Source: Eutrophocola sp963925675 (GTDB taxonomy: Bacteria; Pseudomonadota; Gammaproteobacteria; Pseudomonadales; Pseudohongiellaceae). Taken from it: 64,000 bases of DNA. The position numbers and the translations under genes are program-made. How positions within the stretch are numbered: position 1 is the first letter of the stretch; each line of letters starts with the position of its first letter. Where the stretch lies: contig CAWUSW010000005.1 of NCBI GenBank assembly GCA_963925675.1, forward strand, positions 49,775 through 113,774, given 5' to 3'. This document shows, piece after piece, positions 7,950-16,347 of this stretch. The notes beneath the pieces were generated by a model. It was not told the origin of the DNA. It saw only the letters and a list, made by a program, of their open reading frames with translations, and ran no database searches.

Positions 7950-8700
7950 ATCTCAAGTCAACAATCTCCAGTCACCAGCTGACGAAAAAAACACGCCACC
8001 AAGCACCTCACCGCTTATAGCTCTTGCGAATGTCTCTCATAGTTATCTTGAGGGCGGCGCACCTCTCAAGGTACTTGATCATGTCAGCCTTGATATTCAG
8101 CAAAGTGAGAAAGTGGCCCTGCTTGGTCGCAGTGGCTGTGGTAAATCCACGCTGTTAAATCTGATCAGTGGTATTGATCTTCCGGAACAGGGTGCCATTA
8201 CCATTGGCGGCGAAAATATATGCTCCCTGACGGAAACCCGGCGTACTTTGTTCAGGCGAAACCACATAGGGTTTATTTATCAATTTTTCAATCTGGTACC
8301 TAGCCTGACAGCGCTTGAAAACGTAGCCTTAACTCTGGAATTAAAAGGTGTGTCAGCAGGGCAGGCCAGAGATCGCAGTATGGCACTTTTATCCAGACTG
8401 GGAGTGGCTGACAAGTCGGCGAGTTTCCCATCTCGTCTCTCTGGCGGAGAACAGCAACGTATAGCCATTGCCAGAGCATTAGTTCATTCGCCAGAAGTAG
8501 TTCTGGCAGATGAACCCACCGGAAACCTTGACGCTCAAACTGGTGCAGCTGTATTAGAAGTGCTTCACGACATACTCGATGAGAGTGGGAGTTCATTATT
8601 GCTTGTTACTCATAGCCTCGCAGTTGCCAGATCAGCAAACAGGATTGTTACCCTGGAAGATGGGGCAATCTCGGAGCGTGAAGGTGACTTTGCCTGGTGA
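7933..8700 (+). CDS. ABC transporter ATP-binding protein (LolD/MacB-type)
   Basis: 255 residues. Walker A is GRSGCGKST (65-73), with Q-loop IYQFFNLVPSL, signature LSGGEQQRIAIARAL, Walker B VVLADEPTGNLD and H-loop LLVTHS. The QFFNL and ADEPTGNLD wording is typical of the LolD/MacB/YbbA group. That group works with FtsX-type permeases to move lipoproteins, peptides or hydrophobic compounds out of the inner membrane without crossing it by a channel. The N-terminus has about 28 extra residues before the domain begins. The permease starts seven bases downstream, so the two almost certainly form one transporter. Confidence 0.93.
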   Translation: MNHHDKSQVNNLQSPADEKNTPPSTSPLIALANVSHSYLEGGAPLKVLDHVSLDIQQSEKVALLGRSGCGKSTLLNLISGIDLPEQGAITIGGENICSLTETRRTLFRRNHIGFIYQFFNLVPSLTALENVALTLELKGVSAGQARDRSMALLSRLGVADKSASFPSRLSGGEQQRIAIARALVHSPEVVLADEPTGNLDAQTGAAVLEVLHDILDESGSSLLLVTHSLAVARSANRIVTLEDGAISEREGDFAW

Positions 8701-8707
8701 CCATGTA

Positions 8708-11281
8708 ATGACTGATGTATCTGCCAATAACGCGGCTAGTGTGAGCCCTGGCTTCAGGCTTTTATTACTCAGTGCACTGCGCTATGCGGTGAAACGTCGT
8801 TGGCAAACTGTTCTGAATATTCTCGGCATCATGGTTGGCGTGATGATGGTAGTGGCAGTAGATCTTGCCAATAATAGTGCGCGTCAGGCCTTTGATTCTT
8901 CACTGGCGCTGTTAAACGGTCAAATTACTCATCAGATATACGCTGGCTCCAGTGGTATTTCTGACAATATCTTCAGGCGTTTGAAAACTGAGCTTGGCTT
9001 GCAAAGAGCGGCGCCTTCACTGAGTGGACAGGTGCGCGTTAATAACCGCGAACTGACTCTGCTTGGCATCGACGCTATCAGCGAAGGGGCAATGCAGCGC
9101 AGCAGACCAGGCCTTCCTGACCAGGCCTTTTCTGTGACAGGGAATTTCATTGCGGCCATTGGCAGCACTGACAGTGTGGTGATGGAAAAAAATCTTGCCC
9201 AAGCCCTTGGCCTGACGGTGGGAGAAGTATTTAGCATCAGCACCTTCCGTAACATACAGGGAAGTTCGCGGCAGGCAACTCTTGTTGCGGTATTTGAAAG
9301 TCCGAATGCAGAGTTCACTGGTGAATTGATTCTGGCGGATATAGCGGCAGCGCAATATTTACTCCAGCGTCCCGGAAGTCTGGATGCAATTGATCTTGTT
9401 CTGGCTGAAGAAAATATCAGCCAGATACAGTCCTGGTTACCCCCTGGCCTGATGCTGGTAGAGGCCAATACCCGCAATGATAATTTGCGCCAGATGAGCG
9501 AAGCCTTTCATATTAATCTGCTGGCCATGAGCTTACTGTCTTTGTTGGTGGCGGGGCTGCTGATCTACAACACCGTTACCTTGTCAGTGATCCAACGCCA
9601 GCAAACTCTGGGAATATTTCGTGCTCTTGGTGTATCCCGAAGACAGATATTTTCTCTTGTCATGCTAGAAAACGCCGCAATAGGCTTACTTGCCAGTATT
9701 CTTGGAGTGGGGTCAGGTTTTGTTCTGGGATCTTATCTGGTCACCATGGTCACAGCCACGGTAGACAATCTTTATCTGAATCTGGCCGTGACAAATTTTT
9801 TTGTAGACCCTGTTTTACTTCTCAAGGGCCTGGTGTTGGGCATACTGCTGAGTCTGGTATCAGGTGTATTACCGGCAATAAATGCTGCGCGAAGTATACC
9901 GGTTACCTTACAGCATCAGGCCGCGAAAAATAGTGAGTGGCAAAACAAAATTCATTTTTTAGCCTTGCCCGGAATCTTCTTGCTAGTGGTGGGATGGGCA
10001 CTATTGCTTCCGGAATATGGCTCACTACTTACAGGCTTTATTGCTCTGACATTGATGGTGTTTGGTTTCTGTTTGCTGGTGCCTATCTTTTTATACTGGA
10101 TGCTAACGGTCTTGCTATTGCTTGCTGGAAAGTGGGCCGGGCTGCCGGGTGTAATGGCCTTGCGCAATGCGCGCTCGGCAATCAACCGCACCGGCCTTGC
10201 CGTTGCGGCTTTATGTGTTGCTGTGTCGGTTACTGTCGGGGTTGGCGTCATGGTGGGCAGTTTTCGAGGAACAGTAATTTTATGGCTTGAGCAGTCTTTG
10301 CCCGGTGATTTACAGCTTAGTGCCATCACAATGGATGCGCAGACACAAAGCTTTCCGGAAAATATGCTTGAGGAATTGGCGGGTGTGGAAGGTCTCCTGT
10401 CAATGCATTATTCAACACAGGAGCAGGTGGAGTCAGAATTTGGCCCCTTACGCCTGGGGGCAAATGATATCCCTGCAGTAGAAAGATTTTACTTAAAAGA
10501 AGTTACGCCTGAAGGCCTGGCGGATCTTGATGCTGGTCTTGGGGTATTTATTTCTGAGCCTTTAAGTTATCTGCAGAAAATAAAATTGAATGACTCTATA
10601 AGTCTGCTTACCCAGAATGGTTTGGAAGATTTTCCTGTGTTAGGAATTTTCTATGATTACACTTCCGGTTTTGGGCTGGTACAAATGCATGACTCTCTAT
10701 ATAACAGACACTGGTCACGGCGCAATGTTATGCGCCTTACTCTGGATATAGATAATAATTTTGATGAAGACACAGTACAGAAAACAGTGAGGGTTATAGT
10801 TGATAAGCAAAGCGCGCAATTTGATCTGGTGTCTAATCGTCAGCTCAGGCAGTTGACGTTGCAGATTTTTGACAGAACCTTTGCAATAACCAATGTATTA
10901 CGTCTGCTTGCCATACTGGTCGCTTTCATAGGCGTGGTTTCAACGCTGATGGCCTTACAGCTGGAAAAATTTCGTGAATTCGCAATTCTCAGAGCAACGG
11001 GTATGACGCCTATTCAAATAGTCGCGCTGATTTTGAAACAGACCACTGTACTGGGTGTCTGTGCAGGCTTACTTGCGCTGCCTTTGGGATATTTAATGTC
11101 GGACATACTGATTGATGTAATTAACCGGCGTTCTTTTGGTTGGTCGATGCAACACTTTCTGCCCGAGTCCGTTTTAATTGAGGCATTTGCTCTGGCTGTA
11201 GTCGCAGCCTTGCTGGCTGGTATTTATCCGGCCTGGCGGGCTACCAGAATCAAACCTGTGTTGGCGCTACGGGAAGAGTGA
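8708..11281 (+). CDS. large FtsX-type ABC transporter permease
   Basis: I use the ATG at 8708 (MTDVSANN), which lies just after the ATPase stop and gives 857 residues. A longer frame runs back inside the ATPase gene and is unlikely to be used. The protein has the layout of YbbP-like permeases. It has an N-terminal membrane helix with a periplasmic domain, then a first FtsX block of three helices (about 275-400). A central hydrophobic pair and a second periplasmic domain follow, with a final FtsX block ending AGIYPAWRATRIKPVLALRE. Its partner is the ATPase immediately upstream. With the AttH-type lipoprotein downstream the set resembles the att-type ABC/AttH arrangement. Confidence 0.9.
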   Translation: MTDVSANNAASVSPGFRLLLLSALRYAVKRRWQTVLNILGIMVGVMMVVAVDLANNSARQAFDSSLALLNGQITHQIYAGSSGISDNIFRRLKTELGLQRAAPSLSGQVRVNNRELTLLGIDAISEGAMQRSRPGLPDQAFSVTGNFIAAIGSTDSVVMEKNLAQALGLTVGEVFSISTFRNIQGSSRQATLVAVFESPNAEFTGELILADIAAAQYLLQRPGSLDAIDLVLAEENISQIQSWLPPGLMLVEANTRNDNLRQMSEAFHINLLAMSLLSLLVAGLLIYNTVTLSVIQRQQTLGIFRALGVSRRQIFSLVMLENAAIGLLASILGVGSGFVLGSYLVTMVTATVDNLYLNLAVTNFFVDPVLLLKGLVLGILLSLVSGVLPAINAARSIPVTLQHQAAKNSEWQNKIHFLALPGIFLLVVGWALLLPEYGSLLTGFIALTLMVFGFCLLVPIFLYWMLTVLLLLAGKWAGLPGVMALRNARSAINRTGLAVAALCVAVSVTVGVGVMVGSFRGTVILWLEQSLPGDLQLSAITMDAQTQSFPENMLEELAGVEGLLSMHYSTQEQVESEFGPLRLGANDIPAVERFYLKEVTPEGLADLDAGLGVFISEPLSYLQKIKLNDSISLLTQNGLEDFPVLGIFYDYTSGFGLVQMHDSLYNRHWSRRNVMRLTLDIDNNFDEDTVQKTVRVIVDKQSAQFDLVSNRQLRQLTLQIFDRTFAITNVLRLLAILVAFIGVVSTLMALQLEKFREFAILRATGMTPIQIVALILKQTTVLGVCAGLLALPLGYLMSDILIDVINRRSFGWSMQHFLPESVLIEAFALAVVAALLAGIYPAWRATRIKPVLALREE

Positions 11282-11400
11282 AAACAGGTGTAAGTCGCAA
11301 GTTACAAGGTGCAAGGTGCAAGGTGCAAGGTACAAGTGGAAAGTGGAAAGTGGAAAGTGTAGGGCGGAAGAGCGCAGCGATATCCGCCATGAAAATTTAA
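11282..11400. repeat. mosaic intergenic repeat: GTGCAAG words, GTGGAAA words and REP-like hairpin
   Basis: Four GGTGCAAG/GGTACAAG words (about 11308-11335) are followed by three or more GTGGAAA words (11336-11358), and then a hairpin with arms GGCGGA (11363-11368) and TCCGCC (11383-11388). The same order of modules recurs near 51.4-51.55 kb, and in part near 41.2 kb. It sits between the permease and the AttH lipoprotein gene. Confidence 0.75.
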
Positions 11401-11413
11401 CAATAGGTGATAA

Positions 11414-12529
11414 GTGGTCAAACTGTTTCTTGTAATTATTACTTTGTTCCTCATCGCCTGTGGGAATCCTGCTGAGGATTTGTCCTCACAAAGACTAAGC
11501 GCCGCTGACATATTAGGCAGTGGTGATGTTGAGGGTTTTCTCAGGGCTGATCAGCCGCGCTTATTTTCATTTCCCCAAGATCATGGTCCTCATGATGGTT
11601 TTCGTAATGAGTGGTGGTATTTAACCGGTAATGTGGAAACGCAAGTCGGCAGGCGTTTTGCTTATCAGGTCACTTTCTTTTCAACAGCCATCAGGTCGGA
11701 TGAAGGGGATGATTGTAATACGGATGTTTCCGCATGGTGCACTAACACAATATGGATGGGACACGCCGCAGTCAGTGATGTCAGCGAACAAGTCCATTAT
11801 GCCGCCGAACGCTTTACGCGCCAGGAACCAGGGCTTGCTGGTGCCAGATTGAATCCATTCCGGGTTTGGCTGCAGGACTGGAAGTTGTTTTCTGGCGCAG
11901 ATGATTTTCCCTGGGAGCTGGAAATATTTGCCGATGACTTTGTTCTTTCTTTAAATTTGTCTGCGACTAAAAAACCAGTACTGCAGGGAGTGAATGGTTT
12001 AAGTCAGAAAAGTCCTGAGCCGGGTAATGCTTCCTATTATTACAGTCTTACCAATCTGGAAACATCTGGGCAATTATTCCTTGGTGAAGAAAGCTACCAG
12101 GTTGCCGGATCAAGTTGGCTGGATCGTGAATGGAGTACCAGTGCATTAGCTGAAGATCAAAGTGGCTGGGATTGGTTTTCCCTGCAATTTGATGAGGGCC
12201 AGGAATTAATGTATTACCAACTGCGGACATTGAATGGAGATGCTCACTCCAACAGTAGCGGAAATTCGACAAGCTTGATGGGGATACAAACAGCAATTAT
12301 ACCGGAGCAAATGCAGCTGGAAGAGCTCGATACATGGCAGGCACCAGATGGTACTTTATATGCTACAAGATGGCGTATGAAGTATCTGGACAATGACTGG
12401 ATTATTCAGGCCGTCTTTGAAGACCAGCTGATGGATGTAAGTTTTCAGTACTGGGAAGGTGCTATAGATGTAATTGAAACTTCCGGGGAGAAAGTGGTCG
12501 GACGTGGTTATTTGGAGATGGTGCGCTAG
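11414..12529 (+). CDS. AttH/CrtC-type lipocalin-like lipoprotein
   Basis: 371 residues from a GTG start. The signal peptide ends in the lipobox LIAC (Cys near residue 16), so it is a lipid-anchored envelope protein. The body matches the AttH / carotenoid 1,2-hydratase-like domain: FPQDHGPHDGFRNEWWYLTGN, WMGHAAVSD, and SSWLDREWSTSAL with GWDWFSLQ. This family often sits beside ABC ATPase plus FtsX permease genes, as here. An envelope protein working with the transporter at 7933-11281 is therefore a reasonable inference. Catalytic hydration has not been shown for most members. A repeat element separates it from the permease by 132 bases. Confidence 0.88.
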   Translation: MVKLFLVIITLFLIACGNPAEDLSSQRLSAADILGSGDVEGFLRADQPRLFSFPQDHGPHDGFRNEWWYLTGNVETQVGRRFAYQVTFFSTAIRSDEGDDCNTDVSAWCTNTIWMGHAAVSDVSEQVHYAAERFTRQEPGLAGARLNPFRVWLQDWKLFSGADDFPWELEIFADDFVLSLNLSATKKPVLQGVNGLSQKSPEPGNASYYYSLTNLETSGQLFLGEESYQVAGSSWLDREWSTSALAEDQSGWDWFSLQFDEGQELMYYQLRTLNGDAHSNSSGNSTSLMGIQTAIIPEQMQLEELDTWQAPDGTLYATRWRMKYLDNDWIIQAVFEDQLMDVSFQYWEGAIDVIETSGEKVVGRGYLEMVR

Positions 12530-12569
12530 TCTCAACGGCTCTTTTATCATATAAAACTATTGCAGCATT

Positions 12570-13538
12570 CTAGTGCTTGATAAACGCTTTATGCCACCAC
12601 CGGCGCAGCACCCGGTTCCACCACATGATAGTCCCGGTCACAAACATTGCTGCCGGGGCAAGTCCAAAAATAGCCCACAGCGCCTTCACTGACTGGTCGC
12701 ATAGCCCAGGGCCGCTGCAGGGAATGCCGATGCCGTTAATGCGACCAAAATGCAGAAAGGCAAGCCAGTACAGCACACTATCTATCAGGCGACGTCCGGC
12801 ATTCTCATCAGTTACAGGTTGTATTCGATCTGCAAAAGCATGGAAGCTTTCGGGAAAACACAGGTAAATTCCGCTGAGAGTAAATGTCATCATAAAGACA
12901 AAAGTCCAGAAACCCATCATGCTGTGGATGTCCCAGGTAAGCCGTTTCCAGCCCATGCCTCGGTGAATTACCAGACTACGTCGCCAGCGGGCGGCACCAG
13001 GCCACCAGATAACAAGTCCGGTAAGTAATACCAGAATAACGGCGCTAGCCGCCAGGCCATTCACCTTGCGGCCAGTGGCTCCAGCCAGAAAATTATCATG
13101 TACCTGAATTAATTTCGTCACCATGGTGACGCCAGTTTCATTGGCGCTACCCACATCCTCTCCGGTTCGAGAATCAAATAATCGCTTGATGGTTTTGCTA
13201 TCAGACTGCAGCCAGATAATCACGGCCTGATCACGATTACCGGCACGATAAAAACGTGTCACGCGAAAGTCGGGATTTTGACGAATGGCGTTTGCTCGTA
13301 ATTGAGACTCATCTAAAACAGGCTTGGTAGAACTGGATATGATTGGTTCTGGTGTAAAAATTACATACAGCTCATTGCGATAAACAAGAATACTGCCGGT
13401 GATACTGATAAAGAAAATATAGAGCCCCAGAGCGATGCCGCTCCAAAGATGAATCTGGAATAGCGCTCGTCGGAAACTTAACTTCTGCGGATGGCGAAGC
13501 CAGCGTTGCCAGGATGTAAGAGAATTATTTTCACTCAT
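12570..13538 (-). CDS. PepSY-associated membrane protein (PiuB-like)
   Basis: 322 residues. The first helix region reads IHLWSGIALGLYIFFISITGSILVYRNEL, split here into its helix and loop, the classic start of PepSY_TM proteins. Three more helices follow, with His-containing segments HDNFLAG, HRGMGWKRLTWDIHSMMGFW and FLHFGRI that may bind heme or metal. Such proteins are found with siderophore uptake or act as ferric-siderophore reductases in the inner membrane. No TonB receptor is nearby, so the iron link is from family only. It lies 37 bases downstream of the acyltransferase gene on the same strand and may be co-transcribed. Confidence 0.85.
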   Translation of the reverse strand: MSENNSLTSWQRWLRHPQKLSFRRALFQIHLWSGIALGLYIFFISITGSILVYRNELYVIFTPEPIISSSTKPVLDESQLRANAIRQNPDFRVTRFYRAGNRDQAVIIWLQSDSKTIKRLFDSRTGEDVGSANETGVTMVTKLIQVHDNFLAGATGRKVNGLAASAVILVLLTGLVIWWPGAARWRRSLVIHRGMGWKRLTWDIHSMMGFWTFVFMMTFTLSGIYLCFPESFHAFADRIQPVTDENAGRRLIDSVLYWLAFLHFGRINGIGIPCSGPGLCDQSVKALWAIFGLAPAAMFVTGTIMWWNRVLRRWWHKAFIKH

Positions 13539-13575
13539 ACCTCATTATCCATTTGTTCAAGCACCTCAGGCATTG

Positions 13576-14790
13576 CTAAAGATCAATGTTGGTACTTTGA
13601 CTTTGACCCTGCTCATGTTTTTTTTGTCGGACACCATTGAGAGTTGTGCCGATGATGGTGTAGCGCACCCACCGGTCGTAAGTCCACAGCAGTAAGGCGC
13701 TGGAAATGAGTAGTATTAATGGAAATTTTATTGACCAGTGCCAGGGTACATCCATCAGCAATGTCTGCAGAAAAAGTAACAGGGGGATGTGTGCAATATA
13801 TATCCAATATGAAGCATCGGCTAAATATCTACGCAGTGCGTTTTCTTTGTCAAAATACTGTAAGCCGGCGCCCGTTAATGCAAATATCCAGCACCATGAC
13901 GCAAGCGAGTAACTTAGGGCATAAATTAATTTATCCGTACCTGGAATATCAAGCAGCACAAAGGGGACAGGATTCAGCCGGGTAATGCTGAATCCCGTTG
14001 TTAATAAAGCAAGACATAAATATTGCGGCCAGTGTGATTTGAGTACAACAAAGCAGTCGCGCTGGCGATCAAAAATCCAGCCGAGGAAAAAAGCCATGCC
14101 ATAAATAATAAACGCCGGGGCTTCTTTCCAGACTGCTTCGGTGGGAGTGGGAATTCCGGCCCAGAAGTACCAGTCCGCCCTTGAGAAGAAGAGCCATGCA
14201 GAGACTCCTGTAGCCAGAATTACCATAAAACGATATTTACATGAGAAATAAATCAGCTCGGTGACCTTATTCATTAGCGAATCACCTGGATCCAGTTTTT
14301 CCAGGATGAATGAACACAGTACAGCCAGAGCATAAAACCATAACAGGTAATAGAGAAACCAGAAGTGCATTAACAGGGGCTGGGCCGGAGCGCTTTGCTG
14401 ATAGACCAGCAGCGCATCAAGATAATCCGGGCCGTAAAATTTACTGGCTGCCCACAGAGCAATGGGCGCAATTAATAGCAGAGAAATAATAAAGGCAATC
14501 ACCATCGGCAGCGCTATTCTTTTTAAGCGGTCTTTGACAAATTCACGGGGTCCTTTACGAGCCAGGGACAGATGTGCAAAAAAGCCGGCGATTAAAAAAA
14601 ATACAGCCATGCGAAACATGTGCAGGACATAAAACATATAGGTCAGCGTCATGCTTTTTGAGTTGTCAGAAATTGGGTAGCCAAAGCTATCCAGTCCTGG
14701 CCAGAAAGACATACTGCCATGGAGCAACAAGCCGAGCAGCAGGGCAATGCCTCGAATGGCGTCAAGTGCGTGGAGCCGTGTCTGCTGCAT
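13576..14790 (-). CDS. acyltransferase 3 family membrane protein (OpgC/MdoC-like)
   Basis: 404 residues with about ten hydrophobic segments. It begins RLHALDAIRGIALLLGLLLH, containing the D-x-R-G and terminal His of acyltransferase 3 proteins, and later has FFLIAGFFAHL and YWIYIAHIPLLLFLQ. This architecture is shared with OpgC, which succinylates periplasmic glucans, and with enzymes that acylate surface sugars. No glucan or polysaccharide gene cluster is next to it, so the substrate is unknown. It is the first of two − strand genes; the PepSY gene follows. Confidence 0.85.
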   Translation of the reverse strand: MQQTRLHALDAIRGIALLLGLLLHGSMSFWPGLDSFGYPISDNSKSMTLTYMFYVLHMFRMAVFFLIAGFFAHLSLARKGPREFVKDRLKRIALPMVIAFIISLLLIAPIALWAASKFYGPDYLDALLVYQQSAPAQPLLMHFWFLYYLLWFYALAVLCSFILEKLDPGDSLMNKVTELIYFSCKYRFMVILATGVSAWLFFSRADWYFWAGIPTPTEAVWKEAPAFIIYGMAFFLGWIFDRQRDCFVVLKSHWPQYLCLALLTTGFSITRLNPVPFVLLDIPGTDKLIYALSYSLASWCWIFALTGAGLQYFDKENALRRYLADASYWIYIAHIPLLLFLQTLLMDVPWHWSIKFPLILLISSALLLWTYDRWVRYTIIGTTLNGVRQKKHEQGQSQSTNIDL

Positions 14791-15221
14791 TTAATTTCTC
14801 TTTAATCGCAAGCTTGAACGCTTCATAAATACTTCAGGTGATTTTTGATGCGCAAGCATGGCACAAAATAGACCTCGCCTTCCTTAATCTTTGCATACTT
14901 TTTAATTCTTTATCATTAAAATTGCCGGCGGTTTAACCAATTCCCAGTAAAAGGCAAAAAGGACTTCATAGAAAGCCCTGTCGGCTTGAATATTGGCGGG
15001 ATGTGGTTTACTTTAGACGGACTTTTGAAAGGCTTACGACTTAGCAGCGTGAGTTTTTTTAAGTCGAATTTGGGGGCGCATTATAAGACCGGTTACAAGC
15101 GGCGCATTACTTTGATATTGATCAACCAATCATTATTCAGTTTCTGTCCTTGCTATTCCGAGTCATCACATTGTGCTGTAATTCTGGCACTTAAAACCAG
15201 ATCAAAGAGTAGGGTATAACT
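14791..15221. other. 430-base divergent intergenic region
   Basis: This lies between the − strand acyltransferase gene and the + strand membrane-protein pair. A 77-codon frame at 14986-15219 has no ribosome site or family resemblance and I do not count it. An AGGG ribosome site precedes the start at 15222. I see no clear repeats or operators here. Confidence 0.5.
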
Positions 15222-15671
15222 ATGGGTTTTTTAGTTTGGCTAGAAGAGGGGGCTATAGGGATATTCATTCGTGAATCCCTGTGGGGTTATCCCATTGTTC
15301 TCTCGAGTCATGCCGTTGGTATGGCAATTGTAATGGGGGTGGTGGTTGCTCTGAATTTAAGAGTGCTTGGCTATGCAAAAGATATTTCAATTCTGGCCTT
15401 TGACAAGCTGTTTCTTATTGGCTGGATAGGCTTCATCATTAATTTGATATCGGGCTTGATACTGTTTTGTAATACGCCTACTACCTATTTCTTTCAGGGT
15501 TCTTTCATATTGAAGATTGCCAGCATTGTTGCCGGCGGTATTCTTATGAAAGTTGTTATGAATAGCGTCCGGGGTGACACCAGTGAGGGGCTTACCAAGC
15601 TGGCCTCATTTGCGTGTATTGCCTGCTGGTTTGGCGCTATGATCACCGGCCGTTTGATGGCTTACATATAA
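15222..15671 (+). CDS. four-helix membrane protein, DUF6644-like, first of a tandem pair
   Basis: 149 residues with four predicted membrane helices (about 20-45, 62-85, 93-112, 125-147). A short amphipathic N-terminus carries WLEEGAIGIFIRESLWGYP. A conserved SSHAVGMAIVMG helix contains a His, and a GRLMAYI motif ends the protein. It resembles the neighbouring gene in length, helix layout and these motifs, so the two look like an old duplication that may form a heterodimer. The family has no established function that I know; the helix His could bind heme or a quinone. A terminator after the second gene closes the pair. Confidence 0.75.
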   Translation: MGFLVWLEEGAIGIFIRESLWGYPIVLSSHAVGMAIVMGVVVALNLRVLGYAKDISILAFDKLFLIGWIGFIINLISGLILFCNTPTTYFFQGSFILKIASIVAGGILMKVVMNSVRGDTSEGLTKLASFACIACWFGAMITGRLMAYI

Positions 15672-15684
15672 GGGGGTATGTACT

Positions 15685-16182
15685 ATGGATTATGATACTT
15701 ATGCACCATTAGCCTCCTGGTTTGAAGCTACTTGGTTGGGTGGGCAAATGCGAGAGCAGTTCTGGATGTTTCCAATGATGGAAACCATTCACTTTATTGG
15801 TATTACTTTCTTGTTCGGCTCATTGCTAGTGATTGACATGCGCGTTATCGGTTTCGGGCGCTTCATTAATATGAATGCGGCGTTGAAGTATATTCCTGTT
15901 GCCATTATTGCTTTTTGCGTTAATCTCACCACAGGCCTTGCTTTTTTATGTGCAGATCCTTTCCGTTATTTTCCGAATATCGCGTTTCAGTGGAAAATGG
16001 GATTGATTGTGATTGCCGGTATTAATGCACTTTGGTTCTGGTTTGGAGAGCACAAAGAGTTAAGCCAGCTTGCAGATGGAGAAGATGCCCCATTCAGGGC
16101 CAAGGTGATTGCTGTCTTATCTCTTGCGATCTGGGTAGGCATAATTATCTTTGGTCGCATGATTCCCTATGTGGAATATTGA
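15685..16182 (+). CDS. four-helix membrane protein, DUF6644-like, second of a tandem pair
   Basis: 165 residues starting 13 bases after the previous stop. It has four helices. METIHFIGITFLFGSLL is the counterpart of the SSHAVGMAIVMG helix of the first protein and keeps the His. DMRVIGFGR matches NLRVLGYAK, and GRMIPYVEY matches GRLMAYI. It also has a longer loop CADPFRYFPNIAFQWKMG, equivalent to CNTPTTYFFQGSFILKI. Function is unknown. Tight spacing and shared motifs suggest that the two products act together in the inner membrane. Confidence 0.75.
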   Translation: MDYDTYAPLASWFEATWLGGQMREQFWMFPMMETIHFIGITFLFGSLLVIDMRVIGFGRFINMNAALKYIPVAIIAFCVNLTTGLAFLCADPFRYFPNIAFQWKMGLIVIAGINALWFWFGEHKELSQLADGEDAPFRAKVIAVLSLAIWVGIIIFGRMIPYVEY

Positions 16183-16222
16183 TCAGAGTTAAATCAGAGT
16201 TGAATCAGCATCAAGATTAAAA

Positions 16223-16249
16223 AGAGGGCATATGCCCTCTTTTTTTTTA
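16223..16249 (+). terminator. intrinsic terminator after the DUF6644-like pair
   Basis: AGAGGGCATATGCCCTCT is a perfect palindrome followed by a run of T, 41 bases after the stop at 16182. It should end the two-gene transcript. Confidence 0.85.
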
Positions 16250-16347
16250 CTTAAAATTTTCATTCCAGGCACCGCACCTTTTTTCCTCCTTGATTTTGTT
16301 CTACTCTGCAGTTCTTGTCTTACAAAGCAATATATCCAGCAGATAAA

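Noticed and set aside
8579..8707. Longer N-terminus for the FtsX-type permease
   Set aside because: It would overlap the ATPase gene by over 120 bases and lacks family resemblance; ATG 8708 fits the spacing.
11302..11511. − strand frame across the mosaic repeat
   Set aside because: Its sequence is a translation of the tandem words (CTLHLAPCTL type) and is not a gene.
12577..13028. + strand frames opposite the PepSY gene
   Set aside because: Shadow frames of the clearly coding − strand membrane protein.
14986..15219. 77-codon frame before the DUF6644-like pair
   Set aside because: No ribosome site, no recognisable domain and unlikely composition.
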